This document shows, piece by piece, positions 7,418 through 14,094 of a stretch of 14,997 bases of DNA. This DNA is from Bacteroides sp. UBA7335 (GTDB lineage: Bacteria > Bacteroidota > Bacteroidia > Bacteroidales > Bacteroidaceae), in the NCBI GenBank assembly GCA_002471185.1, contig DKPL01000080.1:571-15567 (forward strand), given 5' to 3'. A program made the translations under genes and the position numbers. Every line of letters begins with the position of its first letter. The stretch's first letter is position 1. Below the pieces are notes generated by a model. The model was not told the DNA's origin and made no database searches. It saw nothing but the letters and a program-made list of their open reading frames with translations.

Positions 7418-7459
7418 ATAGAATAGCATCTTTGCTTATTGTCAAAGATGTTTGTTTGA

Positions 7460-8764
7460 CTATTTACAGTTTAGTAGATAGTTTTTAAAATCATCAAATG
7501 ATTTTGAAATTTCAATGCTTTGTTTTTCGCCTTTCATAAACTCTTGAAGCTTTTGTGGAATTGCAACTTTTTCGTCGATAATACTTTCTACTGTTTCAAG
7601 AAATTTAGCGGGATGTGCTGTCTCAAGAAATACTCCGTGTTCATCTTTATGCAATGACTCTTGAAGTGCACGGTAACCGCAAGCACCATGTGGATCGAGT
7701 AAATAACCGGTATTTTTATATACCTCATTTACTGTGTCGCTAATTTGTTCATCAGTATAGGTGGTCGATGAAATCTCAGCTTTGATAGCCTTGTGTGAGT
7801 TTTGATAAAGATCAAGAACACGTGCAAAGTTACTTGGATCACCCACATCCATTGCATTTGCAATAGTAGATACCGATGGGCGAGGAGTATATTCGCCCGT
7901 TTGTAAGTATTGATAGAAAATATCGTTGCGATTATTGGCTGCAATAAAACGCTTAATAGGTAGTCCCATGCGTTTTGCAAATAAACCTGCAGTTATATTT
8001 CCGAAGTTTCCACTTGGTACACAAATAACTACCTCATCAGCTTTCTTGATCTTTTTTAATTGGGCATAAGCATAGAAGTAATAAAAAGCTTGAGGCAAGA
8101 AACGAGCTACATTGATAGAATTGGCACTTGTTAATAATAGGTGCTCGTTTAGCTCCTTGTCCATAAACGCTGCTTTAACCAATGCCTGACAGTCGTCAAA
8201 TGTACCTTCTACTTCGAGTGCTGTAATGTTTTGTCCCAATGTAGTGAATTGTTTCTCTTGAATCTCGCTAACTTTTCCTTTAGGATATAATACATAAACG
8301 TGGATACCCTCTACACCTAAGAAACCATTTGCAACAGCACTTCCGGTATCTCCCGAAGTTGCAACTAAAACATTTACATCTTTTTTGCCCTCTTTGCGTA
8401 TGAAATAGCCCAATAGGCGTGCCATAAATCGACCTCCTACATCTTTAAAAGCCAAAGTAGGACCATGGAAAAGTTCGAGTGAATAGATATTGTCATTGAC
8501 ATGAACTAGCGGAACATCGAAACTCAATGTGTCGTATACAATCTGTTTTAATGTTTCAGCCGGAACATCTTCGCCAAAGAATGCATCTGCTACTCGGTAT
8601 GCAATTTCTTGAAACGATAGGTGCTCAATTTCGTCATAAAACGATGGTGGAAGTGCCTTGATTGTTTCAGGCATAAATAATCCTTTATCTGCAGCAAGTC
8701 CTTTTACAACAGCCTCTTCGAGCGAAGCCATAGGAGCTTGTTTATTGGTGCTATAGTATTTCAT
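7460..8764 (-). CDS. thrC: threonine synthase
   Basis: This 434-residue PLP enzyme converts O-phospho-L-homoserine to L-threonine and phosphate, the last step of threonine biosynthesis. The family signature is clear: a start of the form MKYYSTNKQAPMASLEEAVVKG, the PLP-lysine motif FHGPTLAFKDVGG with K107 as the Schiff-base lysine, VATSGDTGSAVANGFLG, and the phosphate-binding PSGNFGNITAGL. The length and the N-terminal Thr_synth_N-like region match the E. coli type rather than the short Bacillus type. The gene begins 13 bases after the apgM-like gene and is the last of the operon. A strong terminator follows about 42 bases downstream. Confidence 0.97.
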   Translation of the reverse strand: MKYYSTNKQAPMASLEEAVVKGLAADKGLFMPETIKALPPSFYDEIEHLSFQEIAYRVADAFFGEDVPAETLKQIVYDTLSFDVPLVHVNDNIYSLELFHGPTLAFKDVGGRFMARLLGYFIRKEGKKDVNVLVATSGDTGSAVANGFLGVEGIHVYVLYPKGKVSEIQEKQFTTLGQNITALEVEGTFDDCQALVKAAFMDKELNEHLLLTSANSINVARFLPQAFYYFYAYAQLKKIKKADEVVICVPSGNFGNITAGLFAKRMGLPIKRFIAANNRNDIFYQYLQTGEYTPRPSVSTIANAMDVGDPSNFARVLDLYQNSHKAIKAEISSTTYTDEQISDTVNEVYKNTGYLLDPHGACGYRALQESLHKDEHGVFLETAHPAKFLETVESIIDEKVAIPQKLQEFMKGEKQSIEISKSFDDFKNYLLNCK

Positions 8765-8777
8765 GGGTCTGTTTTTA

Positions 8778-9992
8778 TTATTTACTTTTCATAAATTCGT
8801 TGATAAATTCACTCTCTTTCAGCAATCCGTAACTTCCATTGCATGCTGATACTTCGTCGTAGCTGGTCACTTCGTCGGGCGTAATGCCGGGATACCAGAT
8901 AATAAAAGGAACTGGGTCGCTTGTGTGAGTTCGCAATTCGCAAGGGGTTGGATGATCGGGGAGTATAGCAATTGCTACAGGCTCCGCCCATTGTTTTACA
9001 GCTTCATAAATTGGTCCAACCGCTCGGCTGTCTAGATTCTCTATGGTACGAATTTTTAAATCAATATCTCCTTCATGGCCTGCTTCATCACTTGCCTCAA
9101 TGTGTAGATAGACAAAATCATCCGTTTTTAGTGCTTCTAAGGCTGCTTCTACCTTGTTTTCGTAGTTCGTGTTATACAGTCCGGTAGCACCATCTACATC
9201 AATACGGCGTAACCCGGCATAGTAACCAATGCCATTTATTAAATCGACAGCCGATATGACTGCTCCTTTTTTAACTTCAGGAAATGTGGTGCTCAAAGTT
9301 TCCATTTGCGGGCGATATCCCGGGCTCCATGGCCAAATGCTGTTTGCCGGATCTTTTCCTTCGGCTACTCTTTGCTTGTTGATAGGATGATCTTTAAGTA
9401 GCTCTTGCGACTTTAAGATTAAGTCATTAAGCAAATCGGCTGTCTCTTTAGCCTCTTTGGTAAGTGGCTTAATCATAAGAGGACGATAAGGCTTCAGTGG
9501 TACATCATGTGGTGGAGTGCAATCCAACTGCTTATTTCCATCTTTAATTACTAACAAATGGCGGTACTGCACACCCGTATGAAAACAAACACGTTCGTTA
9601 CCTAACTTTTCTTGAAGATACTTAATCAAAATGTCGGCCTCTTCTGTCGAAATGTGTCCGGCTGAATGATTTTTAATATTATCTCCCTCAATACAAATGA
9701 TATTGCAGCGCATGGCCATTTCGTTGGGTTTCAACTCTACACCAATACTTGCTGCCTCAAGAGGTCCCCTACCTTCGTATACTTTAGGTAAGTCATACCC
9801 TAATACAGACATATTCGCTACTTCACTTCCCGGATGAAATCCATCGGCTACAGTAATCAAGCGTCCGTTTCGTCCTAGTTGTGCCAGTTTATCCATATAT
9901 GGAGTATGGGCATATTGCAATAGTGTTTTACCACCTAGTGATGGTACAGCCCAATCGGCCATACCATCGCCTAATATGATAATATGTTTCAT
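8778..9992 (-). CDS. alkaline-phosphatase-superfamily metalloenzyme, probable homoserine kinase (apgM-like)
   Basis: This 404-residue protein belongs to the archaeal-type 2,3-bisphosphoglycerate-independent phosphoglycerate mutase family. Visible metal-site elements are GDGMADW (D9), HPGSEVANMSVLGYD (S56 as the likely nucleophile or metal-ligand position), HIEASDEAGHEGD (H297, D302, H306), and PDHPTPCELRTHTSDP (D346, H347, H356). It lies between the aspartokinase/homoserine dehydrogenase and threonine synthase genes, with gaps of 21 and 13 bases. The operon otherwise lacks the kinase that makes O-phosphohomoserine, so it is best read as a non-orthologous homoserine kinase; a subfamily of apgM-like proteins has been proposed to do this. 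Many annotations still call it phosphoglycerate mutase. The pathway role is inferred from context, because the active site does not by itself reveal the substrate. Confidence 0.87.
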   Translation of the reverse strand: MKHIIILGDGMADWAVPSLGGKTLLQYAHTPYMDKLAQLGRNGRLITVADGFHPGSEVANMSVLGYDLPKVYEGRGPLEAASIGVELKPNEMAMRCNIICIEGDNIKNHSAGHISTEEADILIKYLQEKLGNERVCFHTGVQYRHLLVIKDGNKQLDCTPPHDVPLKPYRPLMIKPLTKEAKETADLLNDLILKSQELLKDHPINKQRVAEGKDPANSIWPWSPGYRPQMETLSTTFPEVKKGAVISAVDLINGIGYYAGLRRIDVDGATGLYNTNYENKVEAALEALKTDDFVYLHIEASDEAGHEGDIDLKIRTIENLDSRAVGPIYEAVKQWAEPVAIAILPDHPTPCELRTHTSDPVPFIIWYPGITPDEVTSYDEVSACNGSYGLLKESEFINEFMKSK

Positions 9993-10013
9993 AAAGACTT
10001 CCTTAACTGAAAA

Positions 10014-12449
10014 TTATACGTTAGCAATGCTCATGATATCAGCAAAAACCCCTGCAGCAGTTACTCCTGCTCCTGCACCATAGCCTTGAATCATCATAGG
10101 ATATTCCTTATATCTCTCGGTAGTAAGCAAAATGATGTTGTTGCTACCTTCTAGATTATAGAAAGGATGATTAGAAGCAACCTCCTGTAAGCCTACTGAT
10201 GCTTTTCCGTTTTCAAGCGTAGCCACAAACCTCCAGTGTTTATGCTCTTTTTCAAGCACCTGTCTGCGTGCTTCGAATTCTGCATCCATAGTTGGAATTC
10301 TCTTCCAAAAATCATCTAATGAACCTTCAAAAAACTCATCAGGCACAAATAGGTGTTTTTCTACATCCTCTTGCTCTAAGTGATAGCCAGCTTCACGCGC
10401 TAAGATTACTAGCTTACGAATCACATCTTTACCACTCAAGTCGATGCGAGGATCAGGTTCTGAGTAGCGCTCTTCTTGTGCCATTTTGATTGTTTTGCTG
10501 AAAGGAATATCGGCACTGATTTTGTTGAATATATAATTTAAGGTACCACTTAATACCGCTTCAATTTTTAGAATTTTATCGCCACTATGAATCAAGTCAT
10601 TGATGGTATTGATAATTGGTAGACCTGCTCCAACGTTAGTCTCAAATAGATATTTTACACCACGCTGACGAGCTATCTGTTTTAATTCTCTATAGTTTTC
10701 ATATTCAGACGAAGCTGCTATTTTGTTGGCAGCTACAACTGATACATTGTGTGACAGTAAATCTTTGTATAGTGAAGCAACTGCAGCACTTGCTGTGCAA
10801 TCTACAAATACAGAGTTAAAGATATTCATATTGATAATCTCTTCACGCAATTTATCTATGTTGCTTTCAATTCCGTTTTCAGCAAGCTCTTGATGGTAAT
10901 TATTCAAATCGATACCTTGGCGAGAGAAAACTGCTCTAGTTGCATCTGCAATTCCCACTACATTCAACTTTAACCCATTCTCAACCATCAATTTTTCACG
11001 CTGTGTGCGAATTTGTTCAATAAGACTACCTCCTACAGTACCCGTTCCGCAAATAAATAAGTTTAATACCTGATATTCTGACAAGAAGAAAGAATCGTGA
11101 ATTACGTTGAGTGATTTACGTAAGTATTTAGAGTCAATAACAAACGAAATATTTGTTTCGGAAGCTCCTTGTGCACAGGCTATTACGCTGATACCATTTC
11201 TACCCAGTGTACCAAATAGTTTTCCCGCAATTCCAGGTGTATGCTTCATGTTTTCACCTACGATAGCTACAGTAGCCAAGTTCTTTTCTGCCAAGATTGG
11301 CGAAATTTCACCCATCTCGATTTCTTTAGCAAACTCTTCGGTCAACACCTCGCAAGCTAAGTCAGCATCTGCATTTCGCACACCAATCGAAGTACTATTC
11401 TCGGATGAGGCTTGCGAAACCATAAATACGCTGATGCCATTTTTTGCTAAAGCCTTAAAGATGCGATAGTTTACACCAATAACACCTACCATACCAAGTC
11501 CTTGCACAGTAATTAGTGTAGTATCATTGATAGAAGAAATACCCTTAATTGCTTTTGATTGTGGGTTAGAAACCTCTTGTTTAATCACTGTTCCTGTTGC
11601 ATCTGGATTAAATGTATTTTTGATGAGAATAGGAATGTTTTTGTGATAAACCGGATAAATTGTCGGTGGATAAACCACTTTTGCACCAAAGTTACAAAGC
11701 TCAGTTGCTTCGGCATAGCTAAGTTCGTTGATGGTGTAAGCTCCAGATATAACCCTTGGGTCGGCAGTCATAAACCCGTCTACATCTGTCCATATTTCTA
11801 GACTTTCTGCATTGAGTGCTGCCGCAATGATAGCTGCTGTATAGTCTGACCCACCGCGACCTAAATTAGTTACTTCGCCTGTATGCTTATCTGATGAAAT
11901 AAAGCCTCCTACAACAGTCACTTTTGATGAGTTCGTAAAATGCTTTTTAATCAATTTATTTGTTAACTCACTATCTAAAATATGCTTAGCATGCTTCTTC
12001 TCTGTTTTTATAAACGAGCGTGAATCTAACATTTGTGCATCTTCTATTAGTTCGGTCACAATAATCGAAGAGAGTCGTTCGCCATAACTCACGATTGTAT
12101 CTGAAGTTTTTGGTGATAAATCTTTGATTAAGTAGATGCCTTGAAAGATATCTTTCAACTCATTAAGAAGCTCTCCGGTGCGTTTTTGTAGCTCTGCTTG
12201 TCCTTTTCCTGCTGGAATTACTTCTTTTATCATTTCCACGTGGCGATAAACAATTTCACGAAACTCACCTTCGTAGCTTGCATCACCCAATGCTGCCATT
12301 TTAGAAGTGTTGATTAGTTTGTCGGTAATTCCTCCTAATGCTGATACAACAACAATAATTGGCTGATTAGCAGACTCTACAATTTTCTTTACGCTTAAAA
12401 TGCTGTTCACGGAACCTACGGATGTTCCGCCGAATTTCATTACTTTCAT
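10014..12449 (-). CDS. thrA: bifunctional aspartokinase / homoserine dehydrogenase
   Basis: This 811-residue fusion enzyme catalyses the first and third steps from aspartate towards threonine and methionine. The aspartokinase domain comes first (KFGGTSVGS, residues 5-13; SYGERLSS; NLGRGGSDYTAA). A regulatory ACT region follows (about 310-460; TVQGLGMVGV and VAIVGENMKHTPGIAGKLF). The homoserine dehydrogenase starts near residue 465 (NAD(P)-binding ICGTGTVGGSL; ANKIAASSEYENY; EAVLSGTLNYIFNKIS). The frame is open further upstream to 12548, but I place the start at the ATG at 12449. MKVMKFGGTSVG is the normal N-terminus of this family, and the extension would run through a candidate attenuator. 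Threonine inhibition through the ACT domains is usual for the family. The gene heads the operon and is preceded by a Thr-rich leader ORF. Confidence 0.97.
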   Translation of the reverse strand: MKVMKFGGTSVGSVNSILSVKKIVESANQPIIVVVSALGGITDKLINTSKMAALGDASYEGEFREIVYRHVEMIKEVIPAGKGQAELQKRTGELLNELKDIFQGIYLIKDLSPKTSDTIVSYGERLSSIIVTELIEDAQMLDSRSFIKTEKKHAKHILDSELTNKLIKKHFTNSSKVTVVGGFISSDKHTGEVTNLGRGGSDYTAAIIAAALNAESLEIWTDVDGFMTADPRVISGAYTINELSYAEATELCNFGAKVVYPPTIYPVYHKNIPILIKNTFNPDATGTVIKQEVSNPQSKAIKGISSINDTTLITVQGLGMVGVIGVNYRIFKALAKNGISVFMVSQASSENSTSIGVRNADADLACEVLTEEFAKEIEMGEISPILAEKNLATVAIVGENMKHTPGIAGKLFGTLGRNGISVIACAQGASETNISFVIDSKYLRKSLNVIHDSFFLSEYQVLNLFICGTGTVGGSLIEQIRTQREKLMVENGLKLNVVGIADATRAVFSRQGIDLNNYHQELAENGIESNIDKLREEIINMNIFNSVFVDCTASAAVASLYKDLLSHNVSVVAANKIAASSEYENYRELKQIARQRGVKYLFETNVGAGLPIINTINDLIHSGDKILKIEAVLSGTLNYIFNKISADIPFSKTIKMAQEERYSEPDPRIDLSGKDVIRKLVILAREAGYHLEQEDVEKHLFVPDEFFEGSLDDFWKRIPTMDAEFEARRQVLEKEHKHWRFVATLENGKASVGLQEVASNHPFYNLEGSNNIILLTTERYKEYPMMIQGYGAGAGVTAAGVFADIMSIANV

Positions 12450-12468
12450 GCAGATATTTAGTTTTTTG

Positions 12469-12502
12469 ATGCTCTCTATTCTGCAATACAGCAGTAGAGC
12501 AT
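12469..12502 (-). other. stem-loop just upstream of the thrA start codon
   Basis: On the minus strand ATGCTCT (12502-12496) pairs with AGAGCAT (12475-12469), and CTGC (12494-12491) pairs with GCAG (12484-12481), giving an interrupted hairpin about 20 bases before the thrA ATG. It is followed by A-rich, not U-rich, sequence, so it is not a terminator in the direction of thrA transcription. It may be a structural part of the leader or affect translation initiation. Confidence 0.45.
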
Positions 12503-12519
12503 GACAATGAATACAATTG

Positions 12520-12577
12520 AAAAAATAAAAAGAGTTTGTGCTTACCATTGTAAGCGTGATTCACGTAGAAACACAAA
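12520..12577 (-). terminator. candidate attenuator terminator between the Thr-rich leader and thrA
   Basis: On the minus strand TTTGTG (12577-12572) can pair with CACAAA (12540-12535). This encloses two further hairpins, CGTG-AAT-CACG (12565-12555) and CTTAC-AATG-GTAAG (12554-12541). A U-rich tract follows at once (12531-12520, five T, an A, six T). The inner hairpin can alternatively extend to six pairs (GCTTAC/GTAAGC). The structure begins 10 bases after the leader stop codon and ends about 70 bases before thrA, as expected for the terminator of a transcription attenuator. It is multibranched rather than a single long hairpin, so the efficiency is uncertain. Confidence 0.62.
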
Positions 12578-12640
12578 TACTATCCATTAACCCCAAAGGG
12601 TCATGGTCGTACACATAGATGTGACTGTATGTGGATAGTA
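12578..12640 (-). promoter_or_regulatory. alternative pairing elements overlapping the leader peptide
   Basis: Three mutually competing pairings are visible on the minus strand. TACTATCCA (12640-12632, leader codons 6-8) pairs exactly over 9 bases with TGGATAGTA (12586-12578), directly after the leader stop. CACATA (12633-12628) pairs with TATGTG (12617-12612). CCAT plus ACCC (12606-12598) pair with GGGT plus ATGG (12593-12584) across the stop codon. A ribosome stalled in the Thr cluster at codons 16-19 would cover or melt several of these. They are the likely switching elements, although I did not resolve a unique antiterminator. Confidence 0.55.
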
Positions 12641-12655
12641 CATAAATATAGTCAT
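12587..12655 (-). CDS. threonine-rich leader peptide of the thr operon (candidate)
   Basis: An ATG at 12655 opens a 22-codon frame ending in TAA at 12589-12587, 137 bases before thrA. Thr codons occupy positions 2, 10, 12, 16, 17 and 19, with the C-terminal cluster reading TSMCTTMT. Six Thr in 22 is far above chance, and one Ile and four Met are also present. A -7 promoter element lies about 30 bases upstream, and inverted repeats and a U-tailed hairpin follow directly, matching the layout of amino-acid attenuators such as E. coli thrL. No Shine-Dalgarno sequence is seen, as usual in Bacteroides. The peptide itself would have no function; ribosome stalling at Thr codons when charged tRNA-Thr is scarce would set the RNA fold. 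It is not homologous at sequence level to E. coli thrL as far as I can see. Confidence 0.72.
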   Translation of the reverse strand: MTIFMYYPHTVTSMCTTMTLWG

Positions 12656-12685
12656 TGTTTCTCGTTTCAGTTTGAAAAGATGTTG

Positions 12686-12693
12686 CAAAAATA
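12686..12693 (-). promoter_or_regulatory. -7 promoter element of the thr operon leader
   Basis: On the minus strand this reads TATTTTTG, a full match to TAnnTTTG, placing the transcript start near 12680, about 25 bases before the leader ATG. A TTTG lies upstream (12711-12708), but the spacer is only 14 bases instead of about 20, so the -33 box is doubtful. That region is part of a perfect dyad (12709-12731), which could bind a regulator. Confidence 0.55.
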
Positions 12694-12708
12694 GCAATTA
12701 AAATATTC

Positions 12709-12731
12709 AAACTATCACTTTTTGATAGTTT
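12709..12731. repeat. perfect 9-bp inverted repeat upstream of the thr promoter
   Basis: AAACTATCA (12709-12717) and TGATAGTTT (12723-12731) form a perfect dyad with a 5-base centre, 16 to 38 bases upstream of the thr -7 element. On the plus strand it is followed by further T, so it could terminate antisense transcripts. No plus-strand gene ends here, however, and its place at the promoter makes an operator or activator site equally likely. Confidence 0.6.
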
Positions 12732-12790
12732 TTTCTGATAAAAAGATAATTTCCTGTTTGGTGAATGATTAGCCTATTTATGAGATTTTT

Positions 12791-12844
12791 GACATTTTGC
12801 TATGAAATGTCAGATATATGGCTATCTTTGCAAGATAATATAGC
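12791..12844 (+). promoter_or_regulatory. asparaginase promoter with overlapping dyads
   Basis: TATCTTTG (12823-12830) is a full match to the Bacteroides -7 consensus, and TTTG (12796-12799) lies 23 bases upstream, slightly longer than the usual spacer. Transcription would start near 12837, about 15 bases before the ATG at 12852. Two dyads overlap the promoter: GACATTT/AAATGTC (12791-12797 and 12805-12811) over the -33 region, and TATCTT/AAGATA (12823-12828 and 12832-12837) over the -7 region. The promoter decides the gene start, because upstream ATGs in the same frame would lie outside the transcript. Confidence 0.62.
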
Positions 12845-12851
12845 GTTAATT

Positions 12852-13898
12852 ATGTGCGAAAAACCTAAGAATACTTCCGTATTGCTAATATATACCGGTG
12901 GGACAATTGGAATGATAGAAAACTTGGAGACCGGAGTTCTCGAAAATTTCAATTTTGAACAACTGCAAAAGCATGTCCCAGAATTGAAACAAACTAATTG
13001 CCATATAGATTCAATTCAATTTGACCCTCCCATTGACTCTTCTGATATGGAACCTGAAGCATGGCGTAAACTAGTGAAAATTATTAGTGATAACTATACG
13101 ACGTATGATGGTTTTGTTATTCTGCATGGTACTGATACAATGGCATATACCGCTTCTGCATTAAGCTTTATGCTCGAAGATCTAGCCAAACCAGTAATTC
13201 TTACCGGTTCACAGCTGCCTATTGGAGTGCTTCGCACTGATGGTAAGGAGAATTTGATGACCAGTATAGAAATAGCCGCTGCAAAGAATAGTGATGGTTC
13301 TCCTGCTGTTCCCGAAGTTTGTATACTTTTCGAAAACCATTTGATGAGAGGTAACCGTACAACTAAAATAAATGCCGAGAATTTTAATGCTTTCCGTTCA
13401 TTTAATTATCCTGTATTGGCTAAAGCGGGCATTCATATAAAATACAATCAATCGGTTATTCATGCTGTTGATACCTCTCAACCGTTAAATCCTCATTATT
13501 TGCTGAATACCAATATTGCAGTTCTCAAAATGTTTCCAGGAATACATGAAAATGTAGTAGCTGCGGTTCTTGCTATTGATGGCATACAAGCGGTTGTGCT
13601 TGAAACTTATGGCTCGGGTAATGCTCCTCGACGCAAATGGTTTCTTCGTTTACTGCATGAAGCTAGTCAACGAGGAATCGTAATCGTGAATGTTACTCAA
13701 TGTAGTGCCGGTACTGTTGAAATGGAAAGATATGGCACAGGATATCATTTATTACAGTCCGGCATTGTGTGTGGCTATGATAGCACTACCGAATCTGCTG
13801 TGACCAAACTTATGTTTTTGCTGGGTCACGGTTATTCGCCCGATGAAGTGAGAGATCGAATGAGTCGCTCTATAGCTGGTGAAATAACTATTAATTAG
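12852..13898 (+). CDS. ansA: type I (cytoplasmic) L-asparaginase
   Basis: This 348-residue enzyme hydrolyses L-asparagine to L-aspartate and ammonia. The catalytic elements are all present: IYTGGTIGM with nucleophile T15, LHGTDTMAYTASAL with T94 and D95, and RGNRTTKINAENF with the catalytic Lys near 172. The frame is open back to an ATG at 12765, but I chose the ATG at 12852. The family N-terminus lies only about 10 residues before the IYTGGT motif, and a Bacteroides promoter falls at 12796-12830 inside the extension. No signal peptide is present at this start, which fits type I rather than the secreted type II enzyme. Its product aspartate is the substrate of ThrA, encoded on the divergent side. 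A strong hairpin spans the stop codon. Confidence 0.93.
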   Translation: MCEKPKNTSVLLIYTGGTIGMIENLETGVLENFNFEQLQKHVPELKQTNCHIDSIQFDPPIDSSDMEPEAWRKLVKIISDNYTTYDGFVILHGTDTMAYTASALSFMLEDLAKPVILTGSQLPIGVLRTDGKENLMTSIEIAAAKNSDGSPAVPEVCILFENHLMRGNRTTKINAENFNAFRSFNYPVLAKAGIHIKYNQSVIHAVDTSQPLNPHYLLNTNIAVLKMFPGIHENVVAAVLAIDGIQAVVLETYGSGNAPRRKWFLRLLHEASQRGIVIVNVTQCSAGTVEMERYGTGYHLLQSGIVCGYDSTTESAVTKLMFLLGHGYSPDEVRDRMSRSIAGEITIN

Positions 13899-13912
13899 TC
13901 TTTTTCACCAGC
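13875..13912. terminator. hairpin spanning the ansA stop codon
   Basis: GCTGGTGAAA (13875-13884) pairs exactly over 10 bases with TTTCACCAGC (13903-13912), and ACTA/TAGT can pair inside the loop. The ansA stop codon sits in the loop. There is no proper U tract on either strand, so it may act as a 3'-end stabiliser or a weak bidirectional terminator between the converging ansA and TPR regulator genes. It is the strongest hairpin I noticed in this junction. Confidence 0.5.
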
Positions 13913-14094
13913 AATTATTACAAAATGTGGAGTCCGAAATCTTTTATTAATTTTAGTTACTAATATAGGAATATATTTACCACATGCCATAATAGCTATT
14001 TGTCTTGAATACCCCATTCTAATTTTATCAAAAGAAACCATTAGAGTGATGTATATTCGGCTTTTTGTATATCTAAATGATAGTGTAGTTGGTT

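Larger units (their letters stand above)
6874..7459. other. 586-base intergenic region without a recognisable gene
   Basis: No open frame here has family-like features. The region holds four 22-base tandem repeats (7192-7279), an inverted copy of the repeat core (7280-7289), a small perfect hairpin CATCTC-GGACT-GAGATG (7337-7353) and the threonine operon terminator (7372-7417). The promoter of the FMN-binding protein should lie in the left part of the gap, but I could not find a clean TAnnTTTG match there on the minus strand; TACTTG on the minus strand about 45 bases upstream of the start is only a weak candidate. The base composition is strongly AT-rich. Confidence 0.7.

Noticed and set aside
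11107..11469. 120-residue plus-strand open frame inside thrA
   Set aside because: It is antisense to the ACT region of a complete, well-conserved ThrA and has no start signals or family resemblance.
12450..12548. N-terminal extension of ThrA to an ATG at 12548
   Set aside because: The extra 33 residues are Cys/aromatic-rich and unlike the family, the normal N-terminus MKVMKFGGTS starts at 12449, and the extension runs through the U-rich tail and hairpin of the candidate attenuator.
12709..12731. Dyad as an intrinsic terminator of a plus-strand gene
   Set aside because: The T run on the plus strand is suggestive, but no plus-strand gene ends upstream of it; the site lies between divergent promoters, so an operator is at least as likely.
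12765..12851. N-terminal extension of the asparaginase to an ATG at 12765
   Set aside because: A good Bacteroides promoter lies inside this stretch (-7 at 12823-12830), and the family N-terminus is short, so the upstream ATGs are probably not transcribed.
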